Positions 16,726 through 25,592 of a stretch of DNA of 64,000 nucleotides are shown piece after piece (positions within the stretch are counted from its first letter, which is position 1; each line of letters begins with the position of its first letter). The position numbers were made by a program, and so were the translations under genes. The DNA is taken from the NCBI RefSeq assembly GCF_042643355.1, contig NZ_JBHRSS010000006.1, positions 62,001 to 126,000 of the forward strand, in the 5' to 3' direction. The notes under the pieces are model-generated. The model did no database searches. It saw only the letters and a list, made by a program, of their open reading frames with translations, and was not told the origin of the DNA. Origin of the DNA: Salinisphaera aquimarina (GTDB lineage Bacteria > Pseudomonadota > Gammaproteobacteria > Nevskiales > Salinisphaeraceae).

Positions 16726-19626
16726 CTATTGCGGCGTGGTCGCCGAGCCGTCCAGCGTCAGCGCCGGACCGCGAATCGGCAGGCCATCGCCAATAATCAC
16801 GTCCGCATCGTCGGCGGCCCCCGCATCGGCCGTGTCGATGGTGGTCACGACGAAGCGCGCGTCACCGAGCGCCGGAACCGCGGCGGTACCGCTGTTGCCG
16901 GCCATGCCGCCGTTACCCATGCCGCCGTCGTCCATACCGTCCCTCACGTTCACGCTGTCGTTATCGCTACAGGCGGTTAACGTAAGCGCCAGTGCGGCCG
17001 TCACCAGCAGCAACTGGGTACGACGACGCATGCCGCCGAACGAGCACAGCGCAAGCAGACCGATCAGCGCACCGCCGGCAAATACCGGCGTCATCAGCAG
17101 CGCCGCCATGGCATCGTCATCCCCCAGCGAGGCGACCAGTACATAGCTGGCGCTATCGCCGTCGGCAATCGATACGCCCGCGGCATCGCTGAAATCGACG
17201 GTAAAGGCCGACCCCTGGATCGTGCCCGTACCCGCAGCCGTCTCGCCGCTGTCGAATACGCCGTTGGCGTTGGCATCGGCGTAGACGGTCAGGTCGGCGT
17301 TGGCCAGATCCACACCCGGCGGCAAGGCGACGTTGAGTTCAACGCTGCCGCTGAAGCCACCGACGGTGACGCTGTTGCCACTGTTGTTGGCGAGAGTGAA
17401 GCCGACCACATCGGCCGAGCTGTCGTCAGCGGTGATCGTACGCGTCGACGGACCGTTGGCGGTCACGGTCAGCACCGGATCGTCGCTGAGCTCGTAGGCG
17501 CCGCTGTCACAGGCGTCGCCGAACGGCCGCTCGGCGCCGCGCTGGTCGCTGCTGTCGTCGTCATCACCACAGTTGTCGTTGCTGTCGAGCGCGGTGCTGC
17601 CCGCCATGAGCGGCTGGGTGGCGGTCGGACCGCCGAACAGACGATAGACCCCAAGTGCGGCCTCGGCCGCGCTCGCCACCACGTTGCCGTCGTCGACAGA
17701 TGCCGTGACGCCCTCACCCAGATTGGTGTCGTTGGCCGCAATCAGGCTGTCGCTGATCGTGATCGAATCGCCCACGCCGGCCGCGCCGTCGTCGGTATTC
17801 GCTTCGACACCGGTGCCGTTGTTGCTCGTCACCGAGGCGAAATCGAGGGTGATCGTACCGCCGGCCCCGTCCAGATAAACGCCGGCGCCCGTGCCCGCGC
17901 TGTTGTTGGCCACGGTCGAACTATCGACCACCAGCGTACCGGCGCCCGAATTCCACAGGCCGCCGCCTTCCATCGCCATGTTGTAGCCGACGCTTGAACG
18001 CGTCACCGTCACGACGCCCGCGCCGCCGGTGTGCAACCCGCCGCCGTTGCCGGGATTGGCGCCGGCATTGTTGGCGAAGTCGCTGTTGCTGCCGCCGAGG
18101 GTGACCCGGGTCAGCGCCACGGTACCGTCCGCGTTCTCGATGCCGCCGCCGGCGCGATTGGCCGTGTTGGCCGCGATCACGCTATCGGTGACGTTGAGCG
18201 TGGCACCCGGGCTGACGAGCACGCCACCGCCGGAGCCGGACGTGCCGGTCGCCTGATTGTTGACGATACGACTGTTGCCGATGACCACTGTGCCGCTGTC
18301 GCCGCCTTCGGTAGCCGCGGTTTCGGCAAAGATGCCGCCGCCGCCCTGCGTCGCATCGTCGCCGCTGGCCTGATTGCCCACGACCGCAACGCCGTCCAGG
18401 GTCATCGTGCCCTGGTTGTTCCACAGACCGCCGCCCTCGACCGCGGTGTTGCCGCTGATCACGCCACCCGTGATGTCCACGGTGGCGTTGCCGGTCACAT
18501 GTAATCCTCCACCGTTGCCGCCGGCGCCGCCGCCGGTGGTGTTCGCGGTGTTGCCGATCAGGCTTACGTTGGTGAGCGTGCTGGTGCTGCCGTCCTGGAC
18601 CTCGATCGCGCCACCCGCCCGATTGGCGGTGTTGCTGTCCAGCGTGGAATCGCTGAGTGTCAGCGTTGCGGTCGCGCCCAGCAGAATGGCGCCACCGGAG
18701 CTGACACTATTGCTGTCCGCGTCGTCGGCTTCGCCGGCATTGTTGCCCGTCAGCGTCGAGTTGCTGACCACAAGCGTGCCGCCGGATATCTCGGCATAGA
18801 TCGCGCCACCGCCCTGATCCGCCGCGCCGCCGATGGCCCGATTACCGGACAACGTGACGCCGGTGATGGTCATCATGCCCGCGTTATTCCAGAGCGCGCC
18901 GCCTTCAAACGCGATGTTGCTGTCGAAGGTACCGCCGCTGATCGCGATATCCGTGGTCCCCGTGACGTGCAGTACGCCGCCGTTACCCGGCGTCGCACCG
19001 GCATTGTTGCCGGAAAAGTCGACGTCGTTGAGGGTGACCGCCACGACGCCGGCGGCCGCGCCGGAGGCCTCTTCGATCGCGCCACCGGCACGATCCGAGG
19101 TGTTGTTGTTCATGGCGCCGCCGGTGACCGTGAGCACACCGCCGTCGTCATTGAGAATAGCCCCGCCGGAGCGGTCGTCCGCGCTGTCGTCGGCGCCGCT
19201 CAGGGTCATGCCGTTGATCAACGTGAGATCGTTGAGCGTCAGCGTCGACTGGTTGGTGAATATGCGGCTCTGCTGAGCAGCGTCAATGGTTACCGGGCCG
19301 GTAACGGTCAGAGCCGACGTCACGATCGGCAACGCGCCCTGCGTCAGTGTAATGGTGGTATCCGCTACGCCGGAGCCGAAGACGATGGTGTCGTTGTCGT
19401 CGTCGCCGGCAACGCAGCCGTTGCTGCCGGCATCGTTTGCGTTGGCGCTGAGCACGGCCTCGCGCAGCGTGCAGTTGTTGTCCCCGTCGGCCGATGCATC
19501 ACCGGCCGTGTTGACGGTTATCGTCGCGGCGAACGCCCCGGGCGCTGCCAATGCAAGCGCGGTGCCCGCAATGGCCCAGCGCACCTGCCGTCTCAGCCGG
19601 TCACCTGGATTGATCAGACTGGTCAT
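16726..19626 (-). CDS. Large secreted CSLREA / right-handed beta-helix protein
   Basis: A 966-residue export protein. Residues 1-33 are a signal peptide ending GAFAA. A CSLREA-type motif follows (NCTLREAVLSANAND), then a long Asn/Gly/Thr-rich right-handed beta-helix with repeats such as GGAI, NRAGGAIE and GGGLWNN to about residue 700, closed by a choice-of-anchor-Q-like end (GDACDSGAYEL). Residues about 710-830 are a beta-sandwich. Then comes a hydrophobic segment with a basic stop (LIGLLALCSFGGMRRR) and directly after it a second, lipoprotein-like signal (LALTLTAC). Such proteins are usually surface adhesins or polymorphic outer membrane proteins. It is terminated by a strong hairpin; it reads away from DUF5666. 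Confidence 0.85.
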   Translation of the reverse strand: MTSLINPGDRLRRQVRWAIAGTALALAAPGAFAATITVNTAGDASADGDNNCTLREAVLSANANDAGSNGCVAGDDDNDTIVFGSGVADTTITLTQGALPIVTSALTVTGPVTIDAAQQSRIFTNQSTLTLNDLTLINGMTLSGADDSADDRSGGAILNDDGGVLTVTGGAMNNNTSDRAGGAIEEASGAAAGVVAVTLNDVDFSGNNAGATPGNGGVLHVTGTTDIAISGGTFDSNIAFEGGALWNNAGMMTITGVTLSGNRAIGGAADQGGGAIYAEISGGTLVVSNSTLTGNNAGEADDADSNSVSSGGAILLGATATLTLSDSTLDSNTANRAGGAIEVQDGSTSTLTNVSLIGNTANTTGGGAGGNGGGLHVTGNATVDITGGVISGNTAVEGGGLWNNQGTMTLDGVAVVGNQASGDDATQGGGGIFAETAATEGGDSGTVVIGNSRIVNNQATGTSGSGGGVLVSPGATLNVTDSVIAANTANRAGGGIENADGTVALTRVTLGGSNSDFANNAGANPGNGGGLHTGGAGVVTVTRSSVGYNMAMEGGGLWNSGAGTLVVDSSTVANNSAGTGAGVYLDGAGGTITLDFASVTSNNGTGVEANTDDGAAGVGDSITISDSLIAANDTNLGEGVTASVDDGNVVASAAEAALGVYRLFGGPTATQPLMAGSTALDSNDNCGDDDDSSDQRGAERPFGDACDSGAYELSDDPVLTVTANGPSTRTITADDSSADVVGFTLANNSGNSVTVGGFSGSVELNVALPPGVDLANADLTVYADANANGVFDSGETAAGTGTIQGSAFTVDFSDAAGVSIADGDSASYVLVASLGDDDAMAALLMTPVFAGGALIGLLALCSFGGMRRRTQLLLVTAALALTLTACSDNDSVNVRDGMDDGGMGNGGMAGNSGTAAVPALGDARFVVTTIDTADAGAADDADVIIGDGLPIRGPALTLDGSATTPQ

Positions 19627-19847
19627 GACTTGCCTTCCCTTTTGATTGACGCGTTAGGCGCGCCGCCGCCGGGATTTTCATCCCGTTTTTCGCAATTGGG
19701 ATAAATTTCCCTAAATGCGGAAAGCAAGTCAAAGGAGAATGGCGGGTACATGAATACAGCGCGCTCGCGGAATTTCCCGCGAGGCGAGCAAAGGCTGTAA
19801 GCGTATGGAGATGGCGCCGCCGCGACCGCGACGGCGCCGGGACGGAT

Positions 19848-21644
19848 CTAGCCGGCGTCGGGAGCCGGCTTGTCGGTCTTGCGCAGACGGATACCCAACT
19901 CACGCAGCTGCGCGTTGTCGGCCAGACCCGGCGCACCGGTGAGCAGGTCGGTTGCGGTCTGTGTCTTGGGGAAGGCGATGACCTCGCGGATGGAGTCGGC
20001 GCCGGCCATCAGCATGACCAGTCGATCCAGGCCGAACGCGATGCCGGCGTGCGGTGGCGCACCGTATTTCAGCGCCTCGAGCAGGAAGCCGAATTTCTCG
20101 GTCGCCTCTTCCGGCGAGATCCCCAATACGTCGAACGCAGCCTGCTGCATCTCGGGCGTATGGATACGCACCGAGCCGCCGCCGATCTCGGAGCCGTTGA
20201 GCACCATGTCATAGGCCTTGGCCATGGCATCGTGCGGCGCGTCGCGCAGCGCGTCGGCGTCATCGACCGCGGGCGCTGTGAACGGATGATGCGCGGCGTA
20301 CCAGCGTTTGGTCTCGGTGTCGTATTCGAACATCGGCCAGTCGACGACCCACAGCGGCTGCCAGCCATCGGCCACGCGCTCCAGGTCGTGACCCAGACGC
20401 ACGCGCAGCGCGCCCAGCGCGTCGTTGACGACCTTGGCCGAATCGGCGCCGAAGAACAGCAAGTCGCCATCGGCCGCGCCGCAACGTTCCATGATGCCGG
20501 CAATCGCCGCGTCGGACATGAACTTGAGAATCGGCGACGCCAGCCCCTCGCGCCCGGCGGCCACGTCGTTGACCTTCACATAGGCCAGACCCTTGGCGCC
20601 GTAGCGACTCACGAACTCGGTATAGCCGTCGATCTGCTTGCGGGTGAGGCTGGAGCCACCCGGCACGCGCAGCACCGCGACCCGCCCGCTGTCGCTGTTG
20701 GCCGGACCGGAGAAGACCTTGAAGTCCGTATCGGCTACGAGATCGGCCACATCGACCAGTTCGAGGTCGATGCGCAGATCAGGCTTGTCCGAGCCGAAGC
20801 GACGCATCGCCTCGGCGTAGCTCATGCGCGGGAACGGGTCCGGCAGATCGGCATCGAGCACGTCCTTGAACAACGCGCGGATCATGCGCTCGTTGATCGC
20901 CATGATGTCGTCGGCATCGACGAACGAGGCCTCGATATCGATCTGGGTGAACTCGGGCTGACGGTCGGCGCGCAGGTCCTCGTCGCGAAAACAGCGCGCG
21001 ATCTGATAGTAGCGATCCATGCCGGCGACCATGAGCAGTTGCTTGAACAACTGCGGCGACTGCGGCAAAGCAAAGAAATGCCCCGGCTGGGTGCGGCTCG
21101 GCACCAGGTAATCGCGCGCGCCTTCCGGCGTTGCGCGGGTGAGGATCGGCGTTTCGATATCCATGAAGCCGAGTTCGTCCAGCGCATTGCGCACCGCGCG
21201 CGTCACCCGGGCGCGCAGCATCATGTGGCGCTGCATGCGCGGCTTGCGCAGTTCGATATAGCGATAGCGCAGACGCGCGGTGTCACCCACCGTCTCGCTC
21301 TCGTCGAGCTGCAACGGCGGCGTCTCGGAGGCGTTGAGCACGGTCAGCGCGGTGGTATAGACCTCGATTTCGCCAGAAGGCAGGTTCTTGTTGACCGTGC
21401 CGTCGGGGCGCGCGCGTACGCGGCCGGTGACCTGAATCACGAATTCGTTGCGCAGGCGCTCGGCCTGGGCGAACTGCTCGGCCTCGTCCGGATCGAACAC
21501 GACCTGGATCAGCCCGCTGCGATCGCGCAGGTCAACGAAGATCACGCCGCCGTGGTCGCGGCGACGATGCACCCACCCACAAACGGTGATTTCGCTATCG
21601 ATGGCCGCGGCGTTTACATCGCCGCTGTAGTGGGATCGCATCAT
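19848..21644 (-). CDS. aspS: Aspartyl-tRNA synthetase
   Basis: Class II synthetase of 598 residues, the bacterial length including the GAD insertion domain. Visible are the OB anticodon-binding domain (residues about 15-110, VCGWVHRRRDHGGVIFVDLRD), motif 2 (QIARCFRDEDLRADRQPEFTQ, written here as its core FRDED), and motif 3 (GIAFGLDRLVMLMAG). The start is one of two adjacent Met (MMRSHYSG). It could be the discriminating or non-discriminating type; I cannot decide from key residues alone. It is downstream of the FmdB-type gene on the same strand. Confidence 0.97.
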   Translation of the reverse strand: MMRSHYSGDVNAAAIDSEITVCGWVHRRRDHGGVIFVDLRDRSGLIQVVFDPDEAEQFAQAERLRNEFVIQVTGRVRARPDGTVNKNLPSGEIEVYTTALTVLNASETPPLQLDESETVGDTARLRYRYIELRKPRMQRHMMLRARVTRAVRNALDELGFMDIETPILTRATPEGARDYLVPSRTQPGHFFALPQSPQLFKQLLMVAGMDRYYQIARCFRDEDLRADRQPEFTQIDIEASFVDADDIMAINERMIRALFKDVLDADLPDPFPRMSYAEAMRRFGSDKPDLRIDLELVDVADLVADTDFKVFSGPANSDSGRVAVLRVPGGSSLTRKQIDGYTEFVSRYGAKGLAYVKVNDVAAGREGLASPILKFMSDAAIAGIMERCGAADGDLLFFGADSAKVVNDALGALRVRLGHDLERVADGWQPLWVVDWPMFEYDTETKRWYAAHHPFTAPAVDDADALRDAPHDAMAKAYDMVLNGSEIGGGSVRIHTPEMQQAAFDVLGISPEEATEKFGFLLEALKYGAPPHAGIAFGLDRLVMLMAGADSIREVIAFPKTQTATDLLTGAPGLADNAQLRELGIRLRKTDKPAPDAG

Positions 21645-21803
21645 GGCGTGCGCCTTCAAACAGTGCAAAAGAGCGCGAGTCTAACAAGAGCGGTGCCATG
21701 GCCGGTAGCCTTGGGCACCGTACTAGCCATCGTGAGCATGGTCGACGGCGTCTGCCAGCTGCCCCGGACGCCGTCGACCAGCCGCAGTACGCGGGCTTAT
21801 TCG

Positions 21804-22199
21804 CTAGCCTGCCGAACTGGTGCTGGGCTTGCTCTTGTCTTTCGTCGGCTTTGACTTGGATTTCGCCGTGGACGAAGACGGGCCGCTGTCCTTGGCCGCC
21901 GGCTTGCTGCTGGCTTCGGACGTTGACTTGCGCTCGCCATTCTTGCTGCTGGATCCACTGGCGGTGGATGTGCTCGACGATGAACTGTCGTTGTTGCCCG
22001 CCAGATTGCGCTTGCCGTCGGATTTGAAATCGGTCTCGTACCAACCGCCACCGGACAGACGAAATCCCGCGGCCGAAATCTTGCGTTTGAGGGCCGACTT
22101 GCCGCAGGCGGGACAGTCGGTCAGCGCATCGTCGGACATACGCTGCAACTGCTCGAGTTCCTCCCCGCATTCGCGGCATACATATTCATAGATAGGCAT
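21804..22199 (-). CDS. FmdB family zinc ribbon protein
   Basis: A 131-residue protein whose first 45 residues form an FmdB-type zinc ribbon (MPIYEYVCRECG, then DCPACGKS). The remainder is a low-complexity Ser/Lys/Thr-rich tail. The MPIYEY start is the family standard, so I place it two codons after the first Met. Its position just upstream of aspS is conserved in many gammaproteobacteria. Function unknown; a small regulatory or scaffold role is assumed in annotations. Confidence 0.92.
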   Translation of the reverse strand: MPIYEYVCRECGEELEQLQRMSDDALTDCPACGKSALKRKISAAGFRLSGGGWYETDFKSDGKRNLAGNNDSSSSSTSTASGSSSKNGERKSTSEASSKPAAKDSGPSSSTAKSKSKPTKDKSKPSTSSAG

Positions 22200-22240
22200 G
22201 GACACAGTCTCCGAATAACAGTGTTATTTCGAGGTGAACC

Positions 22241-23590
22241 TCAGGCGAATGCGGACGTCGCGCCACTGGCTGCGGACCGCCCGATTCCGTAATAGGTGAA
22301 GCCGGCCTGGGCGACATACGACGGCTTGTAGATATTGCGGCCGTCCACCAGCACTGCCTGCTTCATCCGCGTTGCCAGATCAACGAAATCCGGCGTACGG
22401 AATATATGCCATTCGGTGACCAGTACAAGGGCATCGGCGCCGTCAGCGGCGTCTTCACCATTCTTGCAGAACACGAGGTCATCGCGCTCACCGTAGATAC
22501 GACGTGCTTCCTTCATCGCCTCCGGATCGAACGCGCGCACTGTCGCGCCTGCGTCCCAGAGTGCTTCCATGAGGGTACAGCTGGGCGCCTCACGCATATC
22601 GTCGGTATTGGGCTTGAACGCCAGCCCCCAGACCGCGATGGTCTTGCCGGCCAGATCGCCGAAATGCGCCTTGAGCTTGTCGAACAGCACGCGCTTCTGA
22701 CGATCGTTGACCCGTTCGACCGCGTTGATGATTTCGGTGTCGTAACCCAGTTTTCCCGCAGTCTGCGCGAGCGCACGCACGTCCTTGGGGAAACAGGAGC
22801 CGCCGAACCCGCAGCCGGGATAGATGAAGTGGTAGCCAATACGATGGTCGGCGCCGATGGCACGACGTACCTGTTCGATATCCGCGTCGACGCGATCGGC
22901 CACCTGCGACAGTTCGTTCATGAGGCTGATCTTGGTCGCCAGCACGATGTTGGCCGCGTACTTGGTCAACTCCGCCGAACGGATATCCATGACGATCGTG
23001 CGATCGTGCTGGCGATTGAACGGCGCGTAGAGTGCGCGCAGATGTTCGGCCGCCCGATCACTGTCGACGCCGACCACCACGCGATCCGGCTTCATGAAAT
23101 CCTCGACCGCGGCGCCCTCTTTCAGGAATTCCGGGTTCGACGCCACATCGAATTCGACGCTCCCGCCGCGATCCGCGAGCGCCTTGCCCAGGGCTTCGCG
23201 CACCTTGTCGGCGGTACCGACCGGCACCGTGGACTTGGTGATCACCAGCCGGTAGTCGGCCATGTGCTCACCGATGGTCTCGGCCACCTTCAGCACATAC
23301 TGAAGATCGGCGCTGCCGTCCTCGTCGGGTGGCGTGCCCACCGCGATGAACTGCAGCGTACCGTGGGCCACGGCCTCGGCGGCGTCGGTAGTGAACCGCA
23401 GACGTCCGGAGGCCACGTTGTCGTGCACGATCTGCTCGAGACCGGGCTCGAAGATCGGAATCTCGCCCTGGGTCAAACGCGCTATCTTGTCGGCGTCGAT
23501 ATCCACGCACACGACATGATTGCCACTCTGCGCAAGACAGGCGCCCGTGACCAGACCGACATAGCCGGTTCCAAAAATCGTAATGCGCAC
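22241..23590 (-). CDS. ugd: UDP-glucose 6-dehydrogenase
   Basis: Oxidises UDP-glucose to UDP-glucuronate with two NAD+, a precursor for the glycan made downstream. The 449-residue product has the Rossmann motif FGTGYVGLVTGACL, the catalytic Cys in YPGCGFGGSCFPKD and the C-terminal domain VWGLAFKPNTDDMREAPS. The start is GTG at 23590, preceded by AAGGAGG at ideal spacing. It is followed downstream by the FmdB gene and preceded by two tRNA genes. Confidence 0.96.
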   Translation of the reverse strand: MRITIFGTGYVGLVTGACLAQSGNHVVCVDIDADKIARLTQGEIPIFEPGLEQIVHDNVASGRLRFTTDAAEAVAHGTLQFIAVGTPPDEDGSADLQYVLKVAETIGEHMADYRLVITKSTVPVGTADKVREALGKALADRGGSVEFDVASNPEFLKEGAAVEDFMKPDRVVVGVDSDRAAEHLRALYAPFNRQHDRTIVMDIRSAELTKYAANIVLATKISLMNELSQVADRVDADIEQVRRAIGADHRIGYHFIYPGCGFGGSCFPKDVRALAQTAGKLGYDTEIINAVERVNDRQKRVLFDKLKAHFGDLAGKTIAVWGLAFKPNTDDMREAPSCTLMEALWDAGATVRAFDPEAMKEARRIYGERDDLVFCKNGEDAADGADALVLVTEWHIFRTPDFVDLATRMKQAVLVDGRNIYKPSYVAQAGFTYYGIGRSAASGATSAFA

Positions 23591-23680
23591 CGCGCCTCCT
23601 TGACTGCTATGGACTGAGCGAAGAGGCGCAATTATGCGCAAGGCGTGGCGCAGACGCGAACGTGTACGACAAGCGCGCAT

Positions 23681-23716
23681 AAAAAAAGCCGCTGCTCGAA
23701 AGCTAGCGGCTTTTTA
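23681..23716 (-). terminator. Rho-independent terminator after tRNA-Glu
   Basis: Stem AAAAAGCCGCT (23683-23693) with AGCGGCTTTTT (23706-23716) and a 12-nt loop lies about 10 nt beyond the 3' end of tRNA-Glu. The T-run is present on both strands. Confidence 0.88.
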
Positions 23717-23725
23717 CGCCGTAAT

Positions 23726-23800
23726 GGCGTCCCCAAGGGGATTCGAACCCCTGTTGCCGCCGTGAAAGGGCAGTGTCCTAGGCCTCTAGACGATGGGGAC
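23726..23800 (-). tRNA. tRNA-Glu (anticodon TTC)
   Basis: Minus-strand cloverleaf very close to the E. coli gene: acceptor GTCCCCA with TGGGGAC, discriminator G, encoded CCA, and loop CTTTCAC giving anticodon TTC. It lies just after tRNA-Ala and before a strong terminator. Confidence 0.96.
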
Positions 23801-23805
23801 AATCT

Positions 23806-23881
23806 TGGTGGAGCCAGGCGGGATCGAACCGCCGACCTCAACACTGCCAGTGTTGCGCTCTCCCAGCTGAGCTATGGCCCC
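23806..23881 (-). tRNA. tRNA-Ala (anticodon GGC)
   Basis: Minus-strand cloverleaf with acceptor GGGGCCA paired to TGGCTCC (one G-T pair), discriminator A, encoded CCA and loop CTGGCAG giving GGC. First gene of the Ala-Glu pair; a near-consensus promoter precedes it. Confidence 0.96.
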
Positions 23882-23899
23882 GTAACTAAGCGAGGGCGA

Positions 23900-23928
23900 A
23901 TTATAGGGATTGAGTCTCCGCTTGCCAA
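23900..23928 (-). promoter_or_regulatory. Promoter of tRNA-Ala-tRNA-Glu
   Basis: On the minus strand TTGGCA (plus 23923-23928) and TATAAT (plus 23900-23905) are separated by exactly 17 bp. The predicted start lies about 10 nt before the mature tRNA-Ala. Confidence 0.85.
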
Positions 23929-23941
23929 CCTCCCCGGCCGA

Positions 23942-25024
23942 TTATTTTTCAACCGCCGCCTGCAACGCGCTCACGACGCGCTTCTGATCTTCGATTTCGA
24001 GATACGGATGCATCGGCAGGCTGAGCACGCGCTCGGCCGCCGCCTCGGATTTGGGAATCGCCACGTCCGAATACAGCGCCGGCTGCCGATTCAGCGGCAC
24101 CGGATAATAGACAGCGTTGGGAATACTGTGCTCGTTGAGCACGTCCCGGACCTTGTCGCGATCATCCACTTCGATGGTGTACTGGGCATACACGCTCGTG
24201 CAGCCGTCGGCCAGCGCAGGCGTTTGCGCGATGCCGGCAAGCATCTCGTTGTACCGCCCCGCCACCTCGGCGCGACGCGCCACCTCGTCGTCGAAGATGT
24301 CCATCTTCGCCAGCAACACCGCCGCCTGGATCGTATCCAGCCGGCCGTTGATGCCGAGCCGCGGGTGATAATACTGCGCGCTCTGGCCATGGTTGCGCAG
24401 TTGGCGCATGCGTTCGGCGAGCTCCGCATCGGTGGTGAATGCCGCCCCGCCGTCGCCGTAGCAGCCCAGCGGCTTGGCCGGAAAGAACGACGTCGCCGCG
24501 ATCGAAGACACGCCGCAGGAGCGGCGGCCATTGTAGGTCGCGCCAAAACTCTGGGCCGCGTCCTCGATCACCGGGATGCCGTGCTTTTCGCCAATCGCAT
24601 TGATCGCGTCCATCTCCGAGATCTGACCGAAAAGGCTCACCGGCATGATCGCTTTGGTGCGGTCGCTGATCCTGGCTTCGATCAGGGCCGGATCGATGTT
24701 ATAGGTACGGGGGTCGATATCCACGAACACCGGCGTCGCGCCCAGCAGCCCGATCATCTCGCCGGTCGCAATGAAGGTGAACGGCGTGGTGATCACTTCA
24801 TCGCCCGGACCGATCTCCAGCGCCATCATCGCCACCAGCAAGGCATCGGTGCCGCTGGACAGCGCCACGCAATGCGGCACGCCGACATATTCGGCCAGGC
24901 GCGTTTCGAGCGTCTCGACTTCCGGCCCCATCACATAGCGCCCGTGATCGAGAACTGCCTGAATACGCGCATCCACGTCCGGCTTAATGCGTTGATACTG
25001 CGCTTGCAGATCGATGAGTTGCAT
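23942..25024 (-). CDS. DegT/DnrJ/EryC1 sugar aminotransferase
   Basis: PLP-dependent transaminase that aminates a nucleotide-linked keto sugar. The 360-residue product has LSSGTDALLVAMMAL, TPFTFIATGEMI, VIEDAAQSFGATYNGR and the PLP Lys in TSFFPAKPLGCYGDGGA, then LNGRLD-type substrate loop (GINGRLDTIQAAV). The pattern resembles WbpE-like enzymes that make 3-amino sugars from UDP-uronates, which fits its closeness to ugd; the exact substrate is inference. Start MQLIDLQAQY is typical. Confidence 0.92.
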   Translation of the reverse strand: MQLIDLQAQYQRIKPDVDARIQAVLDHGRYVMGPEVETLETRLAEYVGVPHCVALSSGTDALLVAMMALEIGPGDEVITTPFTFIATGEMIGLLGATPVFVDIDPRTYNIDPALIEARISDRTKAIMPVSLFGQISEMDAINAIGEKHGIPVIEDAAQSFGATYNGRRSCGVSSIAATSFFPAKPLGCYGDGGAAFTTDAELAERMRQLRNHGQSAQYYHPRLGINGRLDTIQAAVLLAKMDIFDDEVARRAEVAGRYNEMLAGIAQTPALADGCTSVYAQYTIEVDDRDKVRDVLNEHSIPNAVYYPVPLNRQPALYSDVAIPKSEAAAERVLSLPMHPYLEIEDQKRVVSALQAAVEK

Positions 25025-25109
25025 GCACGCTCCTGTCGCGGCGTTGAATGAGATTCGCTTAGCGACGTGATTCTAGCATCGGCCAAACACCGGCCGCCTC
25101 GAATGTCCG

Positions 25110-25138
25110 TTGACCCATGCGTCGCCGCCGACTAGAAT
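25110..25138 (+). promoter_or_regulatory. Promoter of tRNA-Val
   Basis: TTGACC (25110-25115) and TAGAAT (25133-25138) are spaced by 17 bp. The predicted start is about 20 nt before the tRNA. Confidence 0.8.
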
Positions 25139-25163
25139 CTCCCGCTCGCAGACGCGGCGAACC

Positions 25164-25238
25164 GGGCGGTTAGCTCAGCGGTAGAGCACTGCCTTCACAC
25201 GGCAGGGGTCGCAAGTTCGAACCTTGCACCGCCCACCA
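25164..25238 (+). tRNA. tRNA-Val (anticodon CAC)
   Basis: Cloverleaf on the plus strand: acceptor GGGCGGT with ACCGCCC, discriminator A, encoded CCA. The anticodon stem CTGCC/GGCAG encloses loop TTCACAC, giving anticodon CAC (codon GTG). It stands alone at the boundary of the glycan locus. Confidence 0.94.
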
Positions 25239-25592
25239 TATTCAGCTTTTGCGGGCGCTCGCTGCGCTTTCCAATTGACACTACACAGGCCGGACACGCC
25301 CAGATTGTGGGACGGAGCGTAGTGACTCTATGGTGTAACCGGTTGTCGACCCGGCGAGTTGCATGCCGTCTCCTATCCTGCACCTGCGATTTTTACCGTA
25401 TTAGTTCATGGTTTGCGCACGCCACAGGCATGGCCTCATTGTTGTAGCTTGCTTGTGCTCTGAGGCGAAAGGATTCTCAGCACGACTCGCACAAGCCAGC
25501 TAATCCACGACTACAGCGAGCGCAAGACGCCGCTGTTCGGTCGATATCGTTCATGTCGATTAAACGACGTTTCCATTCACGGGAGCTCCGGT
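25239..25592. other. Non-coding boundary between core genes and glycan locus
   Basis: 354 bp directly after tRNA-Val with no gene I can support. A short frame opposite the tRNA gives a familiar artefact protein and is dismissed. The stretch should hold the promoter for the sulfotransferase operon; a TTGACA occurs at about 25276, without a convincing -10 box. Confidence 0.45.

Noticed and set aside
25195..25383. Minus-strand ORF beginning opposite tRNA-Val
   Set aside because: The end of its product is the standard false translation of a tRNA T-arm.
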